NCBI RefSeq assembly: GCF_002027555.1
Contig: NZ_MXAP01000012.1
Location: forward strand, 1 to 64,000
Reading direction: 5' to 3'
DNA length: 64,000 nucleotides
From: Moraxella equi
GTDB lineage: Bacteria > Pseudomonadota > Gammaproteobacteria > Pseudomonadales > Moraxellaceae
The position numbers and the translations under genes were made by a program. Below are positions 46,335-54,819 of this stretch, one piece after another. The notes under the pieces are model-generated. The model saw only the letters and a list, made by a program, of their open reading frames with translations, was not told where the DNA came from and searched no databases. Numbering within the stretch: the first letter of the stretch is position 1; each line of letters begins with the position of its first letter.

Positions 46335-46684
46335 ATTAAAAAGTGAAAGATTGTATCTGTTTGCCCATACGCCCATGTCTTGACCGTCAGCCCGTTTTTT
46401 TGGCAATACGCCACAAGGTCGGTTTGTGAATTTTTATCAGTGGCAAGCAGGTACAACCCCCGCCCTGCCCCCACATCTCGCAAGGTTACTTTTGCCTTTA
46501 ACAAAGGCATGGGGCAAGGCAGACGGCGTGCATCAAAAAAATGACTGACACACGCCACGTCATCGGCGGTTATCAGACGCTCAGTCAAAGCAAAATGCAA
46601 AGCATCCGTCATATTAACATCATCTACCACATCGGCAGGCACAATGTCATAAATAAGGTCAAAAACAGCAGATAAATCGGTCAT
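46322..46684 (-). CDS. TusA-like sulfur carrier/transferase protein, 3' end from MITE
   Basis: 120 residues. From about residue 50 it is TusA/SirA-like: DARRLPCPMPLLKAKVTLRDV with the active Cys in the CPxP motif, then GLYLLATDKNSQTDLVAYCQKNGL. TusA relays sulfur for tRNA thiolation and related pathways. An extra 48-residue acidic N-terminal segment (to HFALTERLITADDV) precedes it. The last codons, AGG-GCG-TGT-TGA, are the terminal repeat of the MITE-like copy 5, so the C-terminus RAC is foreign. Confidence 0.78.
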   Translation of the reverse strand: MTDLSAVFDLIYDIVPADVVDDVNMTDALHFALTERLITADDVACVSHFFDARRLPCPMPLLKAKVTLRDVGAGRGLYLLATDKNSQTDLVAYCQKNGLTVKTWAYGQTDTIFHFLIRAC

Positions 46685-47002
46685 GGCAATGGCTCAAAAA
46701 TGGCTCAAAAACAGCTTAGAATAACCCATCATGGGGGCAAATCCATGACTTTACAAGATAATCACGGGGCAAATCAATGTCCATACTATTTTTTATAAAA
46801 GCCAAATCGTTATGTTTCTTATGTCAATTTTTGGCATGATGTAAATAAAACAGACACCACTATAAACAAACCCACGTCGCTTAATAATTCATCTATTTAC
46901 AAAAACCTTTAATAAAAATAACGCAGGTTCACCAAAATTCTGATAAGATAATGCATGATTTGGCAATTTCGCCAATATTTAATTTATTTGATAGGATACT
47001 CC
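46685..47002. other. Divergent intergenic region
   Basis: 318 bp between two divergent genes, AT-rich. No repeat or RNA was recognised. It should contain both promoters, but no convincing -35/-10 pair could be fixed by eye. Confidence 0.4.
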
Positions 47003-47626
47003 ATGAGTTTATTACAAAACATCATCACCCAAGTCGCCCAAAATGCCCTAACAGGCGGTCAAGCCCAACAGCAAAATAGCGGACTTGGTGGCGTGCTAGG
47101 TAGCGTACTTGGCGGTCAATCCCAAGCCCAAGGCGGACTAGGCGGGGTATTAGGCTCGCTCCTAGGCGGTGGGCAAACTCGCCAAAACGTGCCTGCCAGT
47201 GACCTAGGCAGTGTGTTGGGTCAAGTGCTTGGCAGTCAGTCCGCCCAACAAAAAGGCGGGTTTAACAAAAATACCCTACTCCTTGCCCTTATCCCCATCG
47301 TGCTGGGCTATATCCAAAAAAATGGCGGTCTGTCAGGCGTGCTTGCCAAATTCCAAGGTAACGGACTGGGCAATAAAGCCCAATCATGGGTAAACATCGA
47401 CACCGATAATGACGGACTAGACGCCCAGGACGTGATGAGTCTGTTCGGTAAAGATGAGATTAACCGTGCCTGTCAGCAAACAGGAGCCAGCGAGACAGAA
47501 GTCTGCCAAGGCATTGCCGAGCTACTACCACAAGTGATGAACGACCTAACCCCCAATGGCGACCTAGCCACCGAAAACGAAGCCAATGCCGAGATTAGTC
47601 AGATTCTAAAACAACTGCAAGGTTAA
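47003..47626 (+). CDS. DUF937 family protein
   Basis: 207 residues from the ATG at 47003, preceded by AGGATACTCC; an ATG at 46955 lacks support. Starts MSLLQNIITQVAQNAL, then Gly/Gln-rich repeats (GLGGVLGSVLGGQSQAQ, GLGGVLGSLLGGGQ), a short hydrophobic stretch (LLLALIPIVLGYIQKNGG), and a C-terminal part resembling YidB (GKDEINRACQQTGASETEVCQGIAELLPQVMNDL). Function unknown. Confidence 0.82.
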   Translation: MSLLQNIITQVAQNALTGGQAQQQNSGLGGVLGSVLGGQSQAQGGLGGVLGSLLGGGQTRQNVPASDLGSVLGQVLGSQSAQQKGGFNKNTLLLALIPIVLGYIQKNGGLSGVLAKFQGNGLGNKAQSWVNIDTDNDGLDAQDVMSLFGKDEINRACQQTGASETEVCQGIAELLPQVMNDLTPNGDLATENEANAEISQILKQLQG

Positions 47627-47654
47627 TCGGCACAATCCGCCATCAGCAGACCAT

Positions 47655-47684
47655 AAAAAAGAGTGTTATTAAACACTCTTTTTT
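47655..47684. terminator. Bidirectional terminator between DUF937 and RTX genes
   Basis: Perfect 13-bp arms AAAAAAGAGTGTT / AACACTCTTTTTT with a 4-nt loop, between convergent genes. Confidence 0.9.
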
Positions 47685-47704
47685 AACATTCTTAGCCTTA
47701 AACC

Positions 47705-50700
47705 TTAAATAATCACATCCGCCATCTTGATAATCTCATCATGCCCGACAAACTTATCATTGATGTAGATACGTTCTATGTTGGGGGATGATTTTTGGCT
47801 TGGTATGATACTGCCTGATTTGAAATAATCTTCAATAATAATGCCATCATCATTTTGCTTGACATCAATAAACAGATGATTGCCCTGTTTGGCAAAGCCC
47901 AAATCAGACAACGTCAGCCCCGAAATCTTTAAGATATCCAACCCACCAACATCACGAATCGTGTCCAGACCATCGCCTTTGTGATACAGATAAGTATCAT
48001 TGCCATAGCCACCGACAAGCAGGTCGTTATCAAGTCCGCCAATTAAAGTGTCATGACCAAATCCACCGATGAGCGTGTCATTACCACGACCACCACTTAG
48101 GACATCATCTCCTGTCAGGCCATTGATGGTATTGGCTTTATCATCACCTGTGATGTCATCAGCACCGAGCTTGCCCACATATCGCTTACCAACAGTGATG
48201 GGGTCAGGCGTTGGCGTGATGGGCAGAACAGGCTCTGGCATCACGATGGGCTCACTGCCTTTGATGGTAAAGCTGGCATTGGTACTGACACTCTGACCGA
48301 AGCTGTCTGTCGCTGTTATGGTAATGTCATGCATGCCAATCTCTGTGGTCGCAGGGTCTATGATGAGATGATTGTTGTCAATGTAGATACCGCTCAAAGA
48401 ATTTGCCGATAGCGAATAACTTAACGCATCACCATCGTTATCAACAAACAGCTTATCTAGACCTATCTGCATCATGGCATCATCTTGGCTTAGCACAAGC
48501 GGTAGAGTCAAGGCAGAGACGAGCGTTGGTCGTTCATTTACTCTTAGTGTGAAGCTGGTATTGGCATGCTCGCCCTTGGGGTCGGTGGCGGTCAATGTGA
48601 TGTTAAATACCCCTTTATCAGGTGCCCTGCCTGTTAGCATCTTTGTAGCAGGGTCAAAATGCAGTCCATCCGCCCCTTGGATGCTATACGTCAGCTCATC
48701 ACCATCAGCATCGAAGAATACCTCGCCAAGACCGAGTGCGATGTCTCGCTCTGCCAACACCATCTGGTCAGAGACGGGATTATGAACGATAGGAGCGGTG
48801 TTTTTGGTTTCTTTTAGTATCATGCCTAGCAAGATGTCATTGTCGCCATTTTTTGTGATGGGGGTGTCTTTGATGGCAATGGAGGCGTTGAAATCTTTGC
48901 TTAATAGGCTGTAGTTGCCGTTATCGTATCTTATCAAGTCAAATTTGCCATCATCGCTTTGGTAGAGGTTGCTGGCATTGGCGGATTTAAAAAACTGTGT
49001 GCCTGTTAGATCATAATGATTGATTTTGATGATGCCACCATTATCACTGTCAATGATGGTTTTGTCATCCGCCCCGCTTTTGGCTAGGTCTTCTAGGTCA
49101 AACACATACGCATCATTCCCTTTGCCACCAATTAGCCTATCTCTTCCTGCACCGCCTTTTAGCGTGTCATTCCCTTCAATATCCTCATCTCTGTTATCAT
49201 CACCCCATAGGATGTCATCACCCTCACCACCATCTAGATAATCATTGCCATATTGACCGATGATAAGGTCGTCTCCCTTGCCGCCGTACAAAAAGTCATT
49301 GGCATTGTGTTTGTATGATTCGTCTAAAAGATGGTAATTATTTGCCAAAGCAATGTCTTTTTGTTTGGTTAAGAGATAATCCATTTTGTCAGTATCTACT
49401 TGAATGTTCCATTCAAAGGTTTTGTAGTCTTGTAAATTTGCGGTTTTTTGTTTTAGGGTGTTTTCTTTGTGATTGACTTGGTCGTAGGTATGCTCTATGC
49501 TTAAAATCTGATTATCACTGCGTAGCACTTGATTTTTTATGCCAAACCTAATATGTCCATCACCCAATATCACATCATCGCCACCACCGCCATACACATA
49601 ATCATTATCCGCCCCACCTTGTAAAAAGTCTTTATTTGCTCCCCCATAAATCACATCACTTCCTTGTCCGCCTAATGCCCAGTCTCCTTTGTCGTTGTTA
49701 TGGGTGTTATTAGACTCTGCTTGTTCATTGTCCACCCAAATAATATCATCCCCAATCCCTGCTGCAATCAAATCTCTTCCCATGCCACCAATAATAATAT
49801 CTTTATCCACCCCAATTAAATTACCCTCTTTGTCTTGTTTTGGCTTAGGTAGTCTTTGACTGTCTTTGGGTTCAAAATCATAAAAGACTGCAGAGCCATA
49901 AATCACATCATTGCCATCACCTCCTTTTAGGGTATCATGACCATCACCGCCATAAATCACATCATTGCCTCCTTGTGTGTCTATATCAAGGCGTTTGTCA
50001 GCCCCCAGTGCATTGATAAAGTCCACTTTATCAGAACCCATCACAGCGATGTTGTCAGAAACAAAGCCATTGATATGAATGGTTGAATGCAGTTTATCAT
50101 CAGTCTTGATGGTATAGACACCATGTGTGTCAGCTTCTTCTTTGGAGCGGGCTAAGACAAGAGAAAGGGCGGAATAAACATTGTGGTTGTCGCCTGTGAT
50201 GGTGGCGGCGGTGAAGAAGTCTTTGATGGTAACGCTGTCAGCAGGAGAATTGGTAGAAGTAATTAATAAATCATTGGCACCTTTGATGGCGGTATAGAGT
50301 ACATTTCCTTGATTGTCTTTTGCTTCCCATATGCCCGATGTGCCGTCTTTTAGAATAAAGTCTTTGGGGAGTTGCTTGCCATCAAATAGGATTTTGCCTT
50401 TGCCGTCTTTGTCATAGATGGTATCACGGTCTTTGATGTGGTAGGTGTCGTAGCCTTGTTCGTCAAGCAAATTATCAGCACCTTCGCCACCGATTAGGGT
50501 GTCGTTGCCTGTTCCGCCATAAAGATGGTCGTTGCCTGCTTTGCCATCTAAGGTATCATTACCGTCTAGACCTTTGATTGTATTGTGTTTCCAGTTTCCC
50601 TCTATATAATCATTAGTTACAATACCATCTTCATCGCCAACCAATGCAATGTTGTCTTCTCTATAAGCATCCACCCACTCTAACACATCATTATATTTAT

Positions 50701-51319
50701 CCTCCACTGCTTTTTTAAATGGACTTAGGGTTTTTTCAAGAGCCTGCTGTAATTCCTCTGGGGATATTTCTGAACTAATGAGAACAGACCACAAATCATC
50801 AATATGAATATTTGAGCCCAATTTTTCATCAGCAGACGCTAGGTTTCCTAAAAACGCAAATATTTGACTAACGGCACCAAGTGCAAATTTTACAACAACA
50901 TGTTTAACATCACTAAATACATTAAATAAGTCTGATGCTACGGTCGCAATATCTGGCAAATTGACAGTTTTATTCTCAAGATATTCTGTAAATATCTCCA
51001 CAGTTGTGTCGGCAATTCTAGTTCCTGCAAGCAACTTTTGTGCGACATCACTATTTTTTATAAAGAAGGTTAAATCAGTTAAGAGCATACCAAAGGCAAA
51101 AGACATATCTTCTTTTATATCAAGAATATTTCTATTAATTTTATATATTTCAGATGCGTCATTCGTTGCTTGCAACTTAACATTTTCTTTTCCAAGATTA
51201 ACCATGCCAATGCCCAATGACATAGCATTATTCCCAATACCTATCATGGACATAAATACTTCATTGGTTGATATATCATCTTTGATATATTTGTTGTTTG
51301 TGATTCTACGGTTGTTCAT
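47705..51319 (-). CDS. Large RTX protein with cadherin-like domains
   Basis: 1204 residues from the ATG at 51319 (GAGG upstream; an ATG at 51340 has none). Order: helical, partly hydrophobic N-terminal 220 residues; RTX nonapeptides (NDHLYGGTGNDTLIGGEGAD) near 260; a segment with VTIKDFF; RTX blocks around 450-530, 560-600 and 685-760; two tandem cadherin/dystroglycan-like domains (about 865-1060, YSIQGADGLHFDPATKMLTG); a Pro-rich linker; a final RTX block (LSGGRGNDTLIGGFGHDTLI); and a C-terminal tail as in type I secretion substrates. It is probably a secreted Ca2+-binding surface or effector protein. It lacks pore-forming-toxin features and lktC/lktB/lktD-type genes nearby. The repeated small genes upstream suggest a toxin/immunity-type locus, but no enzymatic domain was recognised. 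Confidence 0.82.
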   Translation of the reverse strand: MNNRRITNNKYIKDDISTNEVFMSMIGIGNNAMSLGIGMVNLGKENVKLQATNDASEIYKINRNILDIKEDMSFAFGMLLTDLTFFIKNSDVAQKLLAGTRIADTTVEIFTEYLENKTVNLPDIATVASDLFNVFSDVKHVVVKFALGAVSQIFAFLGNLASADEKLGSNIHIDDLWSVLISSEISPEELQQALEKTLSPFKKAVEDKYNDVLEWVDAYREDNIALVGDEDGIVTNDYIEGNWKHNTIKGLDGNDTLDGKAGNDHLYGGTGNDTLIGGEGADNLLDEQGYDTYHIKDRDTIYDKDGKGKILFDGKQLPKDFILKDGTSGIWEAKDNQGNVLYTAIKGANDLLITSTNSPADSVTIKDFFTAATITGDNHNVYSALSLVLARSKEEADTHGVYTIKTDDKLHSTIHINGFVSDNIAVMGSDKVDFINALGADKRLDIDTQGGNDVIYGGDGHDTLKGGDGNDVIYGSAVFYDFEPKDSQRLPKPKQDKEGNLIGVDKDIIIGGMGRDLIAAGIGDDIIWVDNEQAESNNTHNNDKGDWALGGQGSDVIYGGANKDFLQGGADNDYVYGGGGDDVILGDGHIRFGIKNQVLRSDNQILSIEHTYDQVNHKENTLKQKTANLQDYKTFEWNIQVDTDKMDYLLTKQKDIALANNYHLLDESYKHNANDFLYGGKGDDLIIGQYGNDYLDGGEGDDILWGDDNRDEDIEGNDTLKGGAGRDRLIGGKGNDAYVFDLEDLAKSGADDKTIIDSDNGGIIKINHYDLTGTQFFKSANASNLYQSDDGKFDLIRYDNGNYSLLSKDFNASIAIKDTPITKNGDNDILLGMILKETKNTAPIVHNPVSDQMVLAERDIALGLGEVFFDADGDELTYSIQGADGLHFDPATKMLTGRAPDKGVFNITLTATDPKGEHANTSFTLRVNERPTLVSALTLPLVLSQDDAMMQIGLDKLFVDNDGDALSYSLSANSLSGIYIDNNHLIIDPATTEIGMHDITITATDSFGQSVSTNASFTIKGSEPIVMPEPVLPITPTPDPITVGKRYVGKLGADDITGDDKANTINGLTGDDVLSGGRGNDTLIGGFGHDTLIGGLDNDLLVGGYGNDTYLYHKGDGLDTIRDVGGLDILKISGLTLSDLGFAKQGNHLFIDVKQNDDGIIIEDYFKSGSIIPSQKSSPNIERIYINDKFVGHDEIIKMADVII

Positions 51320-51848
51320 CTCTAAATTCCTCAAATTCATCAGTCAAGCTGATGTGATTGTCATAAACGGTTGAGTTTGGTTTTGTGATATATAATATCA
51401 ATCTAGCACTTGGCAAGTGAAGGTGGATATGTTGAAATTGAATAAAATATTGAATACATATTTTATCTCCTATTTGGTATTTATCAAAATTTTCATAACT
51501 GTAAAAATGGTTTGCCGAATAAATATCATTGTTCATTTTTATTCGTGTAGGTTTGCTTTTTTCATTTAACCCTCTGCTCTCATAAAAAGAAAAACTATCA
51601 ATTATACCACAAACCTCATGATAAGACTTATTTTTTAAATGGTATTTAATCAACCTATTTGGTTCACTAAATGCAAAATACATCGCCAAGAAAAAAGACA
51701 TCAGTGCAGTAAAAGCAAAAGCTAATGATTTTTTACCACTCCATATCTCTGAGTTTTTTCTTTTTTCAATGCTTAGATAGGCTGCCATTGCAAAAAAAGT
51801 AATAAAAAACACATAAAATAAAATTCTAAATAAAATAATTAAAAACAT
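51306..51848 (-). CDS. Small two-segment membrane protein upstream of RTX gene
   Basis: 180 residues, not recognised. Two N-terminal membrane helices (IILFRILFYVFFITFFAMAAYL and LAFAFTALMSFFLAMYFAF), then a soluble domain of about 110 residues (YHEVCGIIDSFSFYE, FDKYQIGDKICIQYF). It overlaps the RTX start by 14 bp, so the two are translationally linked. A GAGAAA stretch precedes the ATG. It could be an immunity or accessory protein for the RTX product. Confidence 0.68.
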   Translation of the reverse strand: MFLIILFRILFYVFFITFFAMAAYLSIEKRKNSEIWSGKKSLAFAFTALMSFFLAMYFAFSEPNRLIKYHLKNKSYHEVCGIIDSFSFYESRGLNEKSKPTRIKMNNDIYSANHFYSYENFDKYQIGDKICIQYFIQFQHIHLHLPSARLILYITKPNSTVYDNHISLTDEFEEFRDEQP

Positions 51849-51889
51849 AAATATTTCTCAGATGCAGACCATAATATTAGCAGTAAGAA

Positions 51890-51967
51890 TCATGGCTTAT
51901 AAGCTGGCAATGTTAGTACTAAATAAGTATTGCTTTCTTTTTCGGTTGGTACTTGAATTTTAGACAT
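51890..51967 (-). CDS. 25-residue leader-like ORF, repeated N-terminus
   Basis: Begins MSKIQVPTEKESNTYLV, preceded by GGAGACGATT, a good ribosome binding site. The same 11-residue opening and ribosome binding site occur at 52458. It starts 10 bp after the stop of the 140-residue gene. It may be the left-over start of a displaced gene or a real small peptide. Confidence 0.45.
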   Translation of the reverse strand: MSKIQVPTEKESNTYLVLTLPAYKP

Positions 51968-51974
51968 AATCGTC

Positions 51975-52071
51975 TCCTAGGGTTGGTTAAGATAATCGTA
52001 TAAATAAAATTTTTTAAAGCCAAAGATGTTATAAACTTCAACATATTGGACTTTTTTGCAGATGTTGGGTT
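51975..52071. repeat. Direct repeat of immunity-gene 3' ends (copy 1 of 3)
   Basis: About 95 bp, nearly identical at 52466-52562 and 52908-52995, including TTAAGATAATCGTATAAATA and CTTTTTTGCAGATGTT. It encodes the shared tail ICKKVQYVEVYNIFGFKK. Such identity between otherwise diverged genes offers sites for homologous exchange. Confidence 0.75.
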
Positions 52072-52399
52072 CAACTTTGAGAAAATCTTTAAAGTTTTGA
52101 CCTAATGGAAATTTGAGCCATTCCTCTTGCTTGATACTTGCCCTGTGCTGTAATGGTAATATATCTCGGTCTATGTAATCCTCTCCGTTAATGACAATAA
52201 TAGTATCATCAGAGTGTTTGGCTTTTTTTGTGCCAACCACATAAGCACAAGCCTCTTTAAACTTACCTCTCTCTGCTTTTATGACGGCAATATAAGGAAA
52301 AAATACCCATTGACAAAGTGCATATAAAATTAATATCACTCCGCCTATTATTTCTATCATTCTTATTTGTTTTTTGTCTTTTTCTGTCATTTCACTCAT
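51977..52399 (-). CDS. Putative immunity-like membrane protein, intact copy
   Basis: 140 residues, not recognised. One membrane segment (IEIIGGVILILYALCQWVF), then FPYIAVIKAERGKFKEACAYVV, a soluble part, and the tail EPNICKKVQYVEVYNIFGFK. Its start overlaps the preceding 20-residue ORF by 4 bp. Three further related copies upstream are damaged. Tandem, diverged, single-span small proteins next to a secreted RTX protein are typical of immunity arrays; this role is inference. Confidence 0.62.
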   Translation of the reverse strand: MSEMTEKDKKQIRMIEIIGGVILILYALCQWVFFPYIAVIKAERGKFKEACAYVVGTKKAKHSDDTIIVINGEDYIDRDILPLQHRASIKQEEWLKFPLGQNFKDFLKVEPNICKKVQYVEVYNIFGFKKFYLYDYLNQP

Positions 52400-52458
52400 A
52401 AATTTTCACCAAAATTATTATCGGCTTCTTTCTCGGTAGGTACTTGAATTTTAGACAT
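52396..52458 (-). CDS. 20-residue leader-like ORF, repeated N-terminus
   Basis: Begins MSKIQVPTEKEADNNF, preceded by GGAGATGATT. Its TGA overlaps the ATG of the 140-residue gene, so it would couple translation of that gene. Sister of the ORF at 51890-51967. Confidence 0.45.
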   Translation of the reverse strand: MSKIQVPTEKEADNNFGENL

Positions 52459-52467
52459 AATCATCTC

Positions 52468-52877
52468 CTAGGGTTGGTTAAGATAATCGTATAAATAAAA
52501 CTTTTTAAAGCCAAATATGTTATAGACTTCAACATACTGGACTTTTTTGCAGATGTTTGGCTCTATAACAACAAAAGATCTATGCTTGGCACGAATTGGA
52601 AAATTATTCCATTTGTCTCTATAAAAAAAGATGCACCTGTGGTTGGAAATATATCGTATTCATCATAAAGTCGATTACTTAATTTAAAAACAAACTGCTC
52701 AGCACTCCGTGTTGTTTTTTTCTTGTCAACCACATAAGCACAAGCCTCTTTGAACTCGCCTTTTTCTGCTTTTGTTACTGCAATATAAGGGAAGATGACA
52801 TAATCACCAAGCATTCTTGAGCCTATTAGCAAGAGTGCAACAGCAAAGCAAATTCTACCAAATGTTTCGTTTGTCAT
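52468..52877 (-). pseudogene. Immunity-like gene copy 2, frame broken at a T7 tract
   Basis: Starts MTNETFGRICFAVALLLIG at 52877. Membrane segment, then FPYIAVTKAEKGEFKEACAYVV as in the intact copy. After GASFF the frame ends at 52563, but one base over it continues RDKWNNFPIRAKHRSFVVIEPNICKKVQ to the common tail ending at 52468. The shift coincides with a run of seven T (minus strand, 52623-52629); eight would restore the frame. Confidence 0.65.
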
Positions 52878-52893
52878 TATAAAAAACTCTAAG

Positions 52894-53165
52894 TTATGTT
52901 TTTGGTGCTTGTTGATTAAGATAATCGTATAAATAAAACTTTTTAAAGCCAAAGATATTGTAAACTTCAACATATTGTACTTTTTTGCAGATGTTGGGTT
53001 CCACAATCATGAAAGAATGATATTTTGTTCGAATTGGCAAATCACCTTTTTTGTCTTCATTAAAAAAACAGCGCCTATTTTTGGCAGTATATCAAATTCT
53101 TTAAAATTATTATTTTCCGATTTAATAACAAACTGCTCAGCACTCCGTGTTGTTTTTTTTCTTGT
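52894..53165 (-). pseudogene. Immunity-like gene copy 3, 5'-truncated and shifted
   Basis: Begins inside the family at KKTTRSAEQFVIK, close to copy 2, with no start or membrane segment. It breaks frame at another T7 run (about 53072-53078) and continues DLPIRTKYHSFMIVEPNICKKVQ to a tail ending NQQAPKT. Upstream of 53165 the sequence is unrelated. Confidence 0.6.
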
Positions 53166-53265
53166 ATCATAGGAATGAGGCATTTTTTGAGTACGGTTGT
53201 TATGTTTTAGCCATCATACGTCCGTTTGTTGGGGAAGTCAAGATATTTTTTTAAAATCAATAAAA

Positions 53266-53653
53266 TCACCCCCTAAGCCACACCGTCTTTGACCTTTGAT
53301 GAAAGCGAATGTTACCATCACCCAATATCACATCATCACCTCGTCCGCCCAATGCCCGATCGCCTTTTTTGTTGTTATGGGTGTTGTTGGGATTATTTGA
53401 GTCGGTATGTATCGGTGTTTTACCATTTGATTTATACTCAGGAGTTTCCCAAAAAATCACTTATAATACCAATAGCATCAGAGACAGCAAGCAAAACAGC
53501 ACGCCCCATCTCAATATCATTGGTATTATTACTATTGGCATTATTGATTGCTGACAAAATATTGTTACCAATACTCACACTAGACAACAATGTACCGCCT
53601 TTTTTGGAACCATTATTGTTGCTGGCATAATCAAGAAAAGTTTGACTGCTCAT
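53266..53653 (-). pseudogene. RTX gene remnant: start region fused to one repeat block
   Basis: An ATG at 53653 with GGTAATTT upstream begins MSSQTFLDYASNNNGSKKG and runs to VSDAIGIISDFLGNS. The frame ends at 53438 and an overlapping one (to 53266) carries NTHNNKKGDRALGGRGDDVI and LGDGNIRF. That matches the internal part of the large RTX gene (NTHNNDKGDWALGGQG and DDVILGDGHIRF) with the segment between two repeats missing. Internal deletion by repeat recombination plus a frameshift is the likely history. Confidence 0.65.
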
Positions 53654-53687
53654 AAATTACCTTGTTTGGCTGGTTAAAAAAAATAAA

Positions 53688-54130
53688 TTATTGCACATCA
53701 TCTACATCATAAATAAAATCAACACCAAACCATAAGGTTTTCGTTGAAATGTATTTAACTTTAAAACATTCTTTTGATTTACTGGAATAATTTTCTTCAA
53801 AATCCATACGAAACTTTATATCATAGGATTTCCATTTTTTAGAAATGGAAATTCTTTTATGGTTAAAGACTCTAATCTATTAGTTCTTTTCCCATTAAGA
53901 GAATACACATCCAATCTATTATTCCATTGCCCAGCATAAATCAGGCAACCGTCATTTTTAATATTTCTTTCATCTTTTGCCAATTTTTTGGCTAGAAACG
54001 GGGAATAATATTCACGTGCATAAAATTGAATTTGCCACACAATAGGGATACACGTAAGAATGACGCCTATCGTACCAACCAGTCTGTGTATCACTTTGTT
54101 TTTGTAAGATTCATTTCCATTGGTATTCAT
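53688..54130 (-). pseudogene. Immunity-like gene copy 4, frameshifted
   Basis: Starts MNTNGNESYKNKVIHRLVG with one membrane segment (TIGVILTCIPIVWQIQF). The 104-residue frame ends at 53816. One base over, the reading continues ISKKWKSYDIKFRMDFEENY to CFKVKYISTKTLWFGVDFIYD and a stop at 53688, which lines up with the CKKVQYVEVYNIFGFKKFYLYD tail of the other copies. The lesion lies in an A run near 53848. It could also be intact with a shorter product, but the conserved continuation argues for a break. Confidence 0.6.
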
Positions 54131-54191
54131 TTATTTTCCACCAGTTAAAATCTGACATTGTATGACCAAAAGAAGTTTGACTAATCATAAA
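54131..54191 (-). pseudogene. Second remnant of an RTX-type gene start
   Basis: AGGTGATTT then ATG at 54191 gives MISQTSFGHTMSDFNWWK, resembling MSSQTFLDYAS at 53653 in both upstream sequence and first residues. It then runs straight into the start of immunity-like copy 4. Rest of the gap to 54819: AT-rich, no gene seen. Confidence 0.4.
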
Positions 54192-54241
54192 TCACCTGCT
54201 GGTTGAAAATAATTATTGATTTTAGTTTAAAAAGCATGCTA

Positions 54242-54279
54242 AAAAACCATTCATGCCATGCCTACCCATAATGGTTTTT
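54242..54279. terminator. Hairpin at upstream edge of the RTX locus
   Basis: Perfect 10-bp arms AAAAACCATT / AATGGTTTTT with an 18-nt loop, T-runs on both strands. It may insulate the array from the divergent DASS transporter gene. Confidence 0.6.
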
Positions 54280-54819
54280 CTGTCCGCAGGCAAGCTTGTG
54301 GCAAACGGAAAACTGGTTTTACAGTAAGTTTAATAGATTTTTGAATTTAATGACATTCATAGGACAGGTTTAATCTTAACATATTCATCACAAGTTTATT
54401 ATGGTTTTTATGCTTATTCACAAAAATGATTGAGAGATATTTTGATGCTAGAATCATCGGCAGGGAAGTTGGACAAAGTTCGGGTATTCATTATATTCAC
54501 CAATATATCAAGTATAAATAGATGACAAATTAAGCAATTCTACCACTTTTGAGTTATTTTTATCATTTTATCTGATGAATTTATCAAAACATTCCTTAAA
54601 TAACCCCACATATTTTGTGGGTTCATGCCAATAATTCTGTTATAATCAAGTCAAGAAATTATGCTGATAAAAGTTTGATATTTGTTGCATTTTATCAATA
54701 ATCAGATGATGATTTTTTATTTCATTTTAAATCCTTAAAATTTATAAGGATATTTTACCCAATACGGAAATTGGCAAGGTTTTATTTTTAACATCTTACA
54801 ATAATAAAAAGGTGAACAT

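Noticed and set aside
49000-50600. CRISPR-like regular repeats
   Set aside because: The periodicity is 27 bp and codes for GGxGxDxxx RTX repeats; there are no spacers.
47705-51319. MbxA/LktA-type RTX hemolysin
   Set aside because: No acyltransferase gene, no adjacent type I transporter genes, no pore-forming hydrophobic domain of the leukotoxin type, and cadherin-like domains are present instead.
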